From assembly GCA_026395895.1 (NCBI GenBank), contig JAPLXV010000011.1, positions 1 to 50,836 on the forward strand: a stretch of 50,836 bases of DNA. The letters run 5' to 3'. Shown in pieces: positions 1-8,508 of this stretch. Position 1 is the first letter of the stretch, and each line of letters begins with the position of its first letter. The translations under genes and the position numbers were made by a program. Source of the stretch: Candidatus Nomurabacteria bacterium (lineage in GTDB: Bacteria > Patescibacteriota > Minisyncoccia > Phycocordibacterales > UBA9973). The notes beneath the pieces are model-generated. The model worked only from the letters and a program-made list of their open reading frames with translations, ran no database searches and had not been told where the DNA came from.

Positions 1-846
1 ACGGAAAAATCCACGATATAAATATGTTTTGAAACCAGTTTCTTTTGGTTTTGATTTTCTCATCATCACTTCCTGACATTGGTCAAAAAGTTTCTTTGTG
101 ATAATCGGTTCATGCTTGCCTTCATGAATTTCACCCCCATAACGCATGAGTCCGCAGAAAATGGGATTTCTAAGTATTTCGTGCATTACGGACACGGAAA
201 GTTCTTCACTTTTCATTGAGCGCAATCCAAGTTCTGTAACCATATCTCTAATTTGTCGGAGAGTATATTTACCACTTGCATATGCCTCGAACGCCTTCTT
301 GATGTATGGCGCGCGCTCGGGGTCGGGAATGATAATTTTCTTCTCGCTATCATTTAAATATCCCATCGGAGCGTTTCGAGGCCATATTCCTTCCTTTAAT
401 TTATTTCTATGCCCTCGCTTAATATTCTCCGACAAATTATCTACATAATACTTGGATTGCGAGAATGCGATTGAAAGCATGAACTTTCCCTGCGGTGTGG
501 GGTCAAACCAAAAAGTTGAAAATTTTAAGTCTTTGATCGTTCCGGTATCAACGAGATAGATGATTTTTCCTCCATCTACCGAGTTGCGAGCAAGTCTATC
601 TGGATGCCACGCCAAAATGCCAGATGCTTCACCTTTTTCCATTCGTTTCATCATCTCATTAAATACCGGACGACCTGGTATTTTGGCGGTCTGTTTTTCG
701 ACAAAGACATCTATGATTTCCAAACTTTCTTTTATCGCTAATTCTTTCAGTTCAGAAAGTTGATCTGAAATACTACGGACTTGTCTGTCTTTGTCGTCGG
801 TGGACTTGCGAGTATATATGAAAAACTTTTTGGTTTGATTATTCAT
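1..846 (-). CDS. Serine recombinase / resolvase-integrase family, partial (C-terminus beyond window edge)
   Basis: Reverse-strand frame open from ATG at 846 to window edge: MNNQTKKFFIYTRKSTDDKDRQVRSISDQLSELKELAIKESLEIIDVFVEKQTAKIPGRPVFNEMMKRMEKGEASGILAWHPDRLARNSVDGGKIIYLVD...; resolvase-type YTRKS nucleophile motif, LAWHPDRLARN motif, recombinase-domain region ending YLYRGFFR. Confidence 0.93.
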   Translation of the reverse strand, partial: MNNQTKKFFIYTRKSTDDKDRQVRSISDQLSELKELAIKESLEIIDVFVEKQTAKIPGRPVFNEMMKRMEKGEASGILAWHPDRLARNSVDGGKIIYLVDTGTIKDLKFSTFWFDPTPQGKFMLSIAFSQSKYYVDNLSENIKRGHRNKLKEGIWPRNAPMGYLNDSEKKIIIPDPERAPYIKKAFEAYASGKYTLRQIRDMVTELGLRSMKSEELSVSVMHEILRNPIFCGLMRYGGEIHEGKHEPIITKKLFDQCQEVMMRKSKPKETGFKTYLYRGFFR

Positions 847-852
847 AAAAAT

Positions 853-970
853 CCTAAAGGGCACCCCTGTGTACTCAATCTAGCTTGCGCCAAACTGACA
901 GTGATGCCCTTTAGGAATTACAATTTTAAAATTGCAACAAAAAAGGCGTAAGCTGTTCGATTGAGTACAC
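853..970. repeat. Overlapping inverted repeats in the leader of the serine recombinase (cctaaagggca 853-863 / tgccctttagg 905-915; gtgtactcaatc 869-880 / gattgagtacac 959-970)
   Basis: Perfect 11-bp and 12-bp inverted repeats read directly. Confidence 0.85.
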
Positions 971-1124
971 TTCAATATTACCATATTAATATTTGTATTT
1001 GCAACGAGGAGCCACACGGAGCATGGAAAATCCTGGCGGGGTTTGGGTTTGGCGGGAATTCAGCCCAATCATCGGCGCTTCGCGCCGACGCATTTTTGGG
1101 CGGGAATGCTCTAACCCAGAATTT

Positions 1125-1384
1125 GCGGTGTATGTTGGACAAAGTTCGAAACTATTTCGAGCTGAATCCAAATGATTAAAGCTAATGTGTACGCTCGACA
1201 TTTTTCTTAATTTTAATATTTCCACTACGCTCGACTAATGTGCTAATTCAAAACGGACTCGGAATCGACTAATGTGCTAATTCAAAACGGACTCGGAAAA
1301 TGGAAACAAATATTTTGGGGATTAGGATTTCCATTTTCCTCGGCTTTGGTTTTTTGGCGAGATTTCAAATTTTGCCCGCAGGAG
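1125..1384. repeat. Copy A of a ~205-bp inverted repeat (partner 9932-10136), with a 34-bp tandem duplication at 1231-1298
   Basis: Reverse complement of 9932-10136 matches essentially base for base apart from a ~21-nt insertion near 1189 and the 34-bp tandem duplication. Confidence 0.93.
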
Positions 1385-1486
1385 GGGTTTGGGGAGGAAT
1401 GCGGGCGAATATATGTAAAATTAAGTTATCAACATAATGAACTTGCTATTTAGGTAAGGATATGATATCCTTATTATATATAAATT

Positions 1487-1717
1487 ATGGATACAAAAAT
1501 AAGTCAAAACAAAAGAGAGAGGTTTAAGAGGTTAGCATCAACTCGCACGAGTGAGGTGCTTAAAAGGATTAAGATACTTTCCAATTGTGCTAACCGCAGT
1601 GCTTACGATTATAGCGAGGAAGAGATATCTAAAATATTTTCTGCTATAGATAAAGCGGTGAAAGATTCAAAGTCGAAATTTTATTTTCCAAATAAGAAGA
1701 TTAATTTTAAATTATAA
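1487..1717 (+). CDS. Small hypothetical protein (76 aa), first ORF of accessory cassette
   Basis: ORF, close spacing (4 nt) to downstream GHKL gene. Confidence 0.6.
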   Translation: MDTKISQNKRERFKRLASTRTSEVLKRIKILSNCANRSAYDYSEEEISKIFSAIDKAVKDSKSKFYFPNKKINFKL

Positions 1718-1721
1718 TTTT

Positions 1722-3413
1722 ATGCCCATACAAGGTAATATCGCTCCTAGGATAATTCAATCAATTTCTGGTTTATACACTGATTCTAATCGTGTGTTAC
1801 TTGAATTTATAGATAACTCAATTGATAATGCTGAACAATATTTTGATTTTTCAAACAATAAATATTCAAGGCCGATTGAAATTAAATTAGAGATATTAGG
1901 GAATAATTATAAAGATGGTTTTGTAACTATTACTGACAATTGTGAAGGAATAACCGATTTAGAAAAAATTGTTATGGATTTCGGTAATTCTAGAAAAAGA
2001 GGGCAAGCTGAAACAAATGGTGAGTTTGGTTTCGGTATGTGTTCCTTCTTGGCTTGTTGTGAAAAATTAGAAATACTGACTAAAACCAAGAAAGATTATG
2101 CTGAAAAAATTACAATATTAAAAGAACATTTTAATGTTGATAAACATGAAGATTTTTTATTTTCCAATATAGAAAAAGTAAAATCTTTTCCTTATAAATC
2201 AGGAACTATAATTAAATTAAGTGGGTTCACTAAAAATAGTTGGAAAGATTTAAATATTGATTTTATAAAAAATGAAATAGAAAAACACTTTGAAATGCTT
2301 CTTAATAGAATTAATCTTGAAATTAAATTAAAAAATAAAAGTAAAGAATATTTATGCCAACCATTTGATTACTCAATTCATGAAGGAAAAGAGCTTGATG
2401 AGTTAGTATATGAAATTCCTGGATTGTCACAAAAGATAGAAAAACCAATCCATATTTTTTTAAAGGTAATAAAAGGAAAAGATCTAAATAAAAGACCAGT
2501 ATTTATTATAAAAGGCAGAAGAATTAATGAAATAAATGCAATAAAAGAATTTAAGTCTGATTTTAAGAATGATATATGGAACCATCCGAACATAACTGGT
2601 TATGTGGATTTAATTGACTATATAAAGCCAAATATTTCTAGACTTGGTTTCCGCCCTGAATCTAAAGAGGAAATAAAGGTGTTGTTTGATATTTTAATAT
2701 CAAAAGAACAACAAATCTTAGATTTAATAAAAGATACCAACGAAGAAACACAAGAAAAACATTACCAACAATTGGAAGATATTTTAAGTAAGGCATTATC
2801 TAAAATTGCACGAATAGATGCAATGAATTTTAGAACAGAATATTTTACTGGCAATGATGTTAAATTACAAGACGGTGCTATTGGTGTCGGTGATTCAATT
2901 TCCCCTCCATTGTCTACCGATCCCAATAAACCTAATTCGGGGATTAAAGATAATGAAATAAGAGGAGATAATCCTAACGATGAATTAGGTGGCAATAAAA
3001 ACTTAAATAAAGAAGTCGATAATCCTTTTGACGACAAAGAACCGCAGGGGTCAGAAAGAAAGAAAAGTGGCTTTAATATTAAAATATCTGACCTAGAACC
3101 AAACATTGATTCTGATACAGGGAAACAAATTAAATCACGCTTGCTTGGGAATACAATAGAAATTTTTAGAAAACATCCTGAATTTGAAAATAGAGTAGAG
3201 CATTTTCGTGGAGGTGAGCCCAAAATCAGTCAAAGATTAATAACTTATTTGGCTGGCGAAATAACGGTTCATTATAAGGATAAATACTACATGAAATCTG
3301 GGCAACCTGCATATGATAAAAAAATGTTTGCAAGCTTAGTTGAATCCATTTATCTTTTTGAAGATCTATTAAAAGATGCAGTTGGTAAAAATTTATCATC
3401 ATGGAACAGTTAA
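1722..3413 (+). CDS. GHKL (HSP90/MORC-like) ATPase-domain protein
   Basis: N-box LLEFIDNSIDNA, G1 box TDNCEGI, G2-like NGEFGFGMCSF; long polar linker and conserved-looking C-terminal domain. Confidence 0.8.
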   Translation: MPIQGNIAPRIIQSISGLYTDSNRVLLEFIDNSIDNAEQYFDFSNNKYSRPIEIKLEILGNNYKDGFVTITDNCEGITDLEKIVMDFGNSRKRGQAETNGEFGFGMCSFLACCEKLEILTKTKKDYAEKITILKEHFNVDKHEDFLFSNIEKVKSFPYKSGTIIKLSGFTKNSWKDLNIDFIKNEIEKHFEMLLNRINLEIKLKNKSKEYLCQPFDYSIHEGKELDELVYEIPGLSQKIEKPIHIFLKVIKGKDLNKRPVFIIKGRRINEINAIKEFKSDFKNDIWNHPNITGYVDLIDYIKPNISRLGFRPESKEEIKVLFDILISKEQQILDLIKDTNEETQEKHYQQLEDILSKALSKIARIDAMNFRTEYFTGNDVKLQDGAIGVGDSISPPLSTDPNKPNSGIKDNEIRGDNPNDELGGNKNLNKEVDNPFDDKEPQGSERKKSGFNIKISDLEPNIDSDTGKQIKSRLLGNTIEIFRKHPEFENRVEHFRGGEPKISQRLITYLAGEITVHYKDKYYMKSGQPAYDKKMFASLVESIYLFEDLLKDAVGKNLSSWNS

Positions 3414-4273
3414 ATATACAAAAACTTATCGATGGTATTTCGCCTCTGTATAACTCATATAAACAGACAAGCAGAAATATTAGTGGAACAAAAGCTCTAC
3501 AAATTATGTGGGAGATCGGAGATCTTCTAAAGAAAGCAATAGAAGTGTCTGGCGTTGCACCCCATAATTTATACAGGCAAATATATGGAAAAGCTGAAGG
3601 CAAAGAAAATATCACTCAGAAAAGTTATATTACAAGAGAGTTTTTGGGAAGATCTTATCGTATACGGAATATATTTAAAAACAAAGAAAATATTCAAAAA
3701 GATCTACCAAATCTAAAAAGTTTTATTTCTTTTAGAGAGGCTATGCCTTTCTTTGATAATGAAAAATATATATTAAAAGGAGAGGAAAAAGAAAAATTAC
3801 TATCTCTGTTAAATAGCGACTTAAGCCCCACCTCAGTTTTAGATAAAATTAAATTACTACAAAGTGAAAAAATAGGCAGAAAAAATCCAAGAAATCAGAA
3901 ACTGGATGAATTACAGCCACAGAAAGAAATATTTATAAATTTTTATAATTACCTATTTTATCTTATAAAAAACAACGATTATGAATCTGTGAAAAAAGAG
4001 TTTAAAGATGTTGATATTTCGATATTAAAAACAATATCCTCAAACACAAGTGCTTTGGCACAGGAAGGGGTTAAATACATAGAAATACCTGAATCAACTC
4101 TCGATACTCAATGGATTACCTATCTCAATATCTTGAATAGCTTCTCTACACAAATTAATGCAAAAGAAAGAAGAAGGTTTAGAAGACTTATACCACCAGA
4201 AAGAATCGTAAAATTAGCAGAAATGATACAAGCCCTTACTTCAGAGGATTCTTTTAAAAATTTTAAGAAATAA
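3401..4273 (+). CDS. Hypothetical protein; N-terminal segment weakly reminiscent of DUF1016_N-type (IMWEIGDLL ... FLGRSYRIRNIF)
   Basis: 290-aa ORF; overlaps stop of the GHKL gene by 13 nt (translational coupling). Confidence 0.7.
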   Translation: MEQLNIQKLIDGISPLYNSYKQTSRNISGTKALQIMWEIGDLLKKAIEVSGVAPHNLYRQIYGKAEGKENITQKSYITREFLGRSYRIRNIFKNKENIQKDLPNLKSFISFREAMPFFDNEKYILKGEEKEKLLSLLNSDLSPTSVLDKIKLLQSEKIGRKNPRNQKLDELQPQKEIFINFYNYLFYLIKNNDYESVKKEFKDVDISILKTISSNTSALAQEGVKYIEIPESTLDTQWITYLNILNSFSTQINAKERRRFRRLIPPERIVKLAEMIQALTSEDSFKNFKK

Positions 4274-4278
4274 ACGAG

Positions 4279-5805
4279 ATGGATATTCCTAATTTTGAGT
4301 TAAAAGCACAAGAAAACGATTTTCTTAAAATTAGAATTGAATCTCTCAATTTATGTACTCGAACAAAAAATGCTTTATTAAATGCGAATATCCGAACTAT
4401 TGGTGGTATTGTTAGAAAAACAGAATTCTCACTTTTAGATATTCAAGGGCTTGGAAGAAGTAGCCTTAAAGAGATTCAAATAAAACTTAAGGATCCAAAT
4501 ATACTTTTTTTGGTTTCTAACAATCTCGAAGAAAGTCACGATGAAATATCTCAAGATTCGAACTCTAACTTGCCATCTTTTGAAAAATATACATTAAAAA
4601 TACTTCCAGAAATTTCATTTAAAAATAGTAATACATTTGTTTTTGAAAATAAAAGTAAAGAAAATGATTTTTATAAAACCAGAATTGAATCTTTAGATTT
4701 TTCTGCACGAACCCGAAATGCTTTATTGAGCGCAAGAGTTCTTACTGTTGGTGGAATTTTGAGAAAAACAGAGTCCTCTCTACTTGAGATACGAGGTTTT
4801 GGTCTAAGGGGAATTCAGGAAATAAAAATAAAATTATCAAAATATAGAGGACTAATGAGTTTCTCCTTAGATGCAACCTCTAAAGAACAAACAGTGGAAG
4901 ATAGAGTGAAAGAGCATAATAACAAAATAGAAGTTCAAACAATAGAAGAAAAATATTTTGAGAAACAAGAAGAAAAGGAATTTATTTATGGAACAAAAAT
5001 AACCTCCCTGGAGATTGATAGAAAAATTGAAACGATCTTATTAAGTAATAACATATTTACAGTTGGTGATTTATTGAGTGAAGATTTAGAAGATATAAAA
5101 AAGAAATATTTTTTAAATGGTGAAGATACGAATTTTTTTGTAGATATATTTAACTATTTAATATCTAGAAATAAGCAGATTGAAGAAGAACAGGAAAAAC
5201 TTAGGAAGAAAGAAATTGAATTAATTGGCCGCTTAAATTATCAACTAGATAAAAAAAGGAGTCTTACTTCAAATGAATATATAAAAATAACCTCCAGAAA
5301 TCTAGGCATTTTTAATTTATTTAGAAAAGGTTTAACATTAGAACAAATAGGTAAAGAAAATAATGTTACAAGGGAAAGAGTAAGACAGGTTATAAAAAGT
5401 ACTTTAGACAAAATTGGTCTTGATTATGAAGAAGAGAAATCAAAAATTTATCTAGAAAGAAACGAGGCAAAACCTAAAAAAATTATTAAAGAAAAAAAAT
5501 GGGGAGCTAAAAAATATGATTTTTGTGTGGTTTGTAATACTAAAGAATTCTCTCATTCTAGAAATGGTATTTGTGAAAGATGTAATGGGGCTTTTAGCGG
5601 AGAAACAAGAGAAAAAATAATTTTATCTCACAATAACAAATGTGACAATTGTAATATAATAAGGAGTGAAAGTATTGAAAAATATAAACATGATCTTTTT
5701 ATCACAAAAGAACAGAAAGTTTTTTGTAAGATGTGTTTTTTATGGAAAACAGGTAAAAAACTTGGAGATTCTAGAAAAAATAAGTGGAGAATGTTTTATA
5801 AGTAA
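4279..5805 (+). CDS. Tandem RNA polymerase alpha-CTD-like domains + sigma-70 region 4-like HTH + C-terminal Cys-pair (zinc-binding) module
   Basis: Two alpha-CTD-like repeats (IRIESLNLCTRTKNALLNANIRTIGGIVRKTEFSLLDIQGLGRSSLKEIQIKL; TRIESLDFSARTRNALLSARVLTVGGILRKTESSLLEIRGFGLRGIQEIKIKL), a third degenerate one, sigma4-like GLTLEQIGKENNVTRERVRQVIKSTLDKIG, Cys pairs CVVC/CERC/CDNC/CKMC. Confidence 0.85.
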   Translation: MDIPNFELKAQENDFLKIRIESLNLCTRTKNALLNANIRTIGGIVRKTEFSLLDIQGLGRSSLKEIQIKLKDPNILFLVSNNLEESHDEISQDSNSNLPSFEKYTLKILPEISFKNSNTFVFENKSKENDFYKTRIESLDFSARTRNALLSARVLTVGGILRKTESSLLEIRGFGLRGIQEIKIKLSKYRGLMSFSLDATSKEQTVEDRVKEHNNKIEVQTIEEKYFEKQEEKEFIYGTKITSLEIDRKIETILLSNNIFTVGDLLSEDLEDIKKKYFLNGEDTNFFVDIFNYLISRNKQIEEEQEKLRKKEIELIGRLNYQLDKKRSLTSNEYIKITSRNLGIFNLFRKGLTLEQIGKENNVTRERVRQVIKSTLDKIGLDYEEEKSKIYLERNEAKPKKIIKEKKWGAKKYDFCVVCNTKEFSHSRNGICERCNGAFSGETREKIILSHNNKCDNCNIIRSESIEKYKHDLFITKEQKVFCKMCFLWKTGKKLGDSRKNKWRMFYK

Positions 5806-5830
5806 AAAAATTAAAACGTTGCTATATGTA

Positions 5831-7363
5831 ATGAAATTAAGTAATATCTCTAATATGCCTGTATATATTAAATCTATAAAACTTAAAGAATTTGAGGGAG
5901 CATTAGATCAAACATTGAATTTTGAAGACGGCTTAAATATCATCAGTGGTGAAAACGGAACTGGTAAAACAACAGCCCTAAGAAAAATTAAAGAATATGC
6001 AAACAATAATAATCCTGACCTGGTTCTTTTTTCAGATAATCCAGCAATAACCCAACTAAACCAATTAGGAGTCTATGCCCTTAGCCCAAAAAGAAATTCA
6101 GAAAAGAAGACCGTAGAAAGTATTTTCTCAATCCTTCGTTCTACTAGTAAAACGATGGATATTCAACTTGAACAGCAAAAAAATAGAGCAATTAATGATA
6201 ATACTTTTGAGGCATATCCTTCATTTGGAGAATTATTTATTTTATATTTTGATGAAAAATGCAAAGATGGAGGAGAACAAATTGCTAAGATGAATGAAGT
6301 GACAACAGAGTTTAATGAGCTAATTCAAAAAGTTTTCCCTGAATACTCATTTGTTTCTAATTGGGATAACATCTCTGGAAAACCTGACATAAAACTTAAA
6401 ATAAGTAATCGCTCTGCTCTTAGCTTAGAAAAACTTAGTTGTGGGCAACAAGAAGTTTTGTCTTTAATATTTAATATTTATACCTCAAAAGGAAAATACC
6501 AGATTTACTTAATTGATGAACCTGAAATACATCTAAACTGGAATCTGGAAAAAGGTTTATTTCAATTTTTGGATTGGTTTTGCATAAATCATAATAAGCA
6601 AATTATTACAGTTACCCATTCCCGGACTATTTTTGAAGAACAATTTTACGCAAAAGCAAAATTTCTAGTTTGGGATGATTTAACCATAAAATATCAAAGC
6701 GATATTTCTGGTGCTCAGCGCGAAGCAATAGTGGGAGAACTTGCAGCTACAATAAATATTGTTGCTCCAACTTCTAAAACTTTCTTTGTTGAAGACAAGA
6801 TGCATGAATTCGTTATTGATACTCTTGCTCAAAAACTAGGTAAGACAGTTTCAACAGTTAAGTGTGGAAATTCTCCAAATGTAAAAAGCTTCTATGGACT
6901 ATCAAAGGATAAGAGTAGTGCGTGGAGAGAAAATGGTTATTATGTGATTGATGGAGATAACGAGGGAAATCCTTTTCCGGGAGAATCAAGATTTATTCAC
7001 TTGAACAAGTATTCTATTGATTCATATTTATTTAATTTGGATTTACTTTCTGAGGTAGTTGGGAAGACAATTGAAATTATACAAAAAGAAATATTATCCG
7101 TAATGCAAACAAAAAAACTAAACATTTTTTCAAAAGGAAAGAACGCGAAATTTGGGCATGCCTTGATTGATAAAATGACATTTGATTATATAACTGAAGT
7201 CCATTTATCACTTTTAGATTGCACGGAAATTCTAGAAGGTTTTGCTCAACTACAAAATAAATCTTCACAAGATTTGTTTGCTGAATATATTGAAAAGGCA
7301 AACCAAAAAGGAATATTAAGTAATATTTTTGACTTAGAACTTATTAATGCAATAAATGCTTAA
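5831..7363 (+). CDS. OLD-family-like ABC-type ATPase with C-terminal TOPRIM domain
   Basis: Walker A SGENGTGKTT, signature LSCGQQE, Walker B IYLIDEPEIHL, H-loop VTHS, TOPRIM-like FFVEDKMHE and VIDGDNEGNP. Supplied ORF opens at 5666, but homologous-looking protein begins at 5831/5855. Confidence 0.85.
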   Translation: MKLSNISNMPVYIKSIKLKEFEGALDQTLNFEDGLNIISGENGTGKTTALRKIKEYANNNNPDLVLFSDNPAITQLNQLGVYALSPKRNSEKKTVESIFSILRSTSKTMDIQLEQQKNRAINDNTFEAYPSFGELFILYFDEKCKDGGEQIAKMNEVTTEFNELIQKVFPEYSFVSNWDNISGKPDIKLKISNRSALSLEKLSCGQQEVLSLIFNIYTSKGKYQIYLIDEPEIHLNWNLEKGLFQFLDWFCINHNKQIITVTHSRTIFEEQFYAKAKFLVWDDLTIKYQSDISGAQREAIVGELAATINIVAPTSKTFFVEDKMHEFVIDTLAQKLGKTVSTVKCGNSPNVKSFYGLSKDKSSAWRENGYYVIDGDNEGNPFPGESRFIHLNKYSIDSYLFNLDLLSEVVGKTIEIIQKEILSVMQTKKLNIFSKGKNAKFGHALIDKMTFDYITEVHLSLLDCTEILEGFAQLQNKSSQDLFAEYIEKANQKGILSNIFDLELINAINA

Positions 7364-7400
7364 AATTTTTATAGACAATTTATTTTAATTTAATAAATCT

Positions 7401-8132
7401 ATGTCAGACGACGAAAATTCAATCCAAAACTTAATTCCTGAAAAAAACTCTATTCCATCAAGCCTCCAAGAGCCTACCGAGCCTGCCCTTGAAAACACAG
7501 CACATTCTGAACCCTCGGAAGCACTTCCTGAGGCCCCAGAAAGCTCACCAAACGACTTTTCAGTAAAAAGTATAGATATACCACCCTCTGATTCTATCCT
7601 TTTAGAACAAGAAAACGAGCCAAAAACTGAAGAAAAATCAATGGAAAATGAACCTGTTCCCGAGCTAATTTCTGAGCCAATTCAAGTTTCTGAACCTATC
7701 CAAGCGATTGAATCTTCGGATTCGACAAGCTTACCACAAGCAACGGCTCAAATCCCGCCAAATGAGCCGTTAGCTCTTGAACCCGAGCTAATCAAACAAG
7801 AGCCGGTTTCTTCTTTGGGCTCGAACGAAGTGAAGCAAGAAATTAAACTCGAATCAGTTTCTATTCAAACTCCTGTAATCATTCTACCTAAAAATTCAAT
7901 TCGTGAATTACTCAACAAAGCAAAAAATGCAATTCAATTCCGAAAAAGAAAAAAGTTGAATAAAGTTATGTCTTTGTTTTTAAAAAAATCCAAAATTACG
8001 AATGACGAAGTTGAAAAGTTTCTACACATCTCGGATGCTACAGCTACCAGATATTTATCTCAACTTAAAAAAGAAGGAAAAATAAAACAAAACGGAAAAA
8101 CTGGAAAAGGAGTTTCGTATTCTAAAATTTAA
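7401..8132 (+). CDS. Pro/Glu/Ser-rich disordered N-terminus with C-terminal winged-helix domain
   Basis: Low-complexity acidic N-terminal ~160 aa; C-term NKVMSLFLKKSKITNDEVEKFLHISDATATRYLSQLKKEGKIKQNGKTGKGVSYSKI. Confidence 0.7.
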   Translation: MSDDENSIQNLIPEKNSIPSSLQEPTEPALENTAHSEPSEALPEAPESSPNDFSVKSIDIPPSDSILLEQENEPKTEEKSMENEPVPELISEPIQVSEPIQAIESSDSTSLPQATAQIPPNEPLALEPELIKQEPVSSLGSNEVKQEIKLESVSIQTPVIILPKNSIRELLNKAKNAIQFRKRKKLNKVMSLFLKKSKITNDEVEKFLHISDATATRYLSQLKKEGKIKQNGKTGKGVSYSKI

Positions 8133-8138
8133 GGGAGT

Positions 8139-8168
8139 CCGCCGTCTCTTTTTTCTCACGGCGGTTTT
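8139..8168 (+). terminator. Putative intrinsic terminator after 7401-8132
   Basis: ccgccgt-ctcttttttctc-acggcgg followed by ttttg. Confidence 0.55.
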
Positions 8169-8212
8169 GTGCGCGAACGGGAGGGTGGGTCAAGCACATG
8201 TATTTTCCGCCT

Positions 8213-8487
8213 CGGGCATTTCCGCTAGGGTGTCCATGACTAAAGGACGAGTGCCGCCCAGCTGATGCAATACTAAAATCTAAAGGCGAAAGCCAAACAC
8301 AACAAACACGGATATGAATAAAGTAGAGTGGGGATGGCGAGGGCAGACTCCGACTTTGGTCGGAGAGCCCGACCCGGGGAGAGGAAACTTCCTCTCCCCA
8401 AGAAGTATGGGAACGGCTCATTTCTTGGTATTTGAGCCGTTCCCATACCTAGCATCTAGGCACTCGTAGCCCTAGCGGAAATGCCCG
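8213..8487. repeat. Hairpin-dense element enclosed by 18-bp perfect inverted repeats
   Basis: cgggcatttccgctaggg 8213-8230 / ccctagcggaaatgcccg 8470-8487; inside: ctccgac/gtcggag 8348-8365, ggggagagga/tcctctcccc ~8376-8399, gtatgggaacggctca/tgagccgttcccatac 8405-8448. Confidence 0.85.
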
Positions 8488-8508
8488 AAGATCCGCTATG
8501 AGGAAAAG

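Noticed and set aside
986-1225. 79-aa minus-strand ORF (and overlapping + ORFs 961-1179, 993-1175)
   Set aside because: It lies in inverted-repeat/non-coding sequence shared with the recG upstream region; no protein-like features, so treated as a spurious ORF.
4279-5805. Genuine rpoA or sigma factor
   Set aside because: It lacks the alpha N-terminal dimerisation domain and sigma2/sigma3; only alpha-CTD-like and sigma4-like modules are present.
8122-8455. Minus-strand ORFs 8122-8421 and 8273-8455
   Set aside because: They overlap the hairpin cluster and lack recognisable protein features; more likely non-coding.
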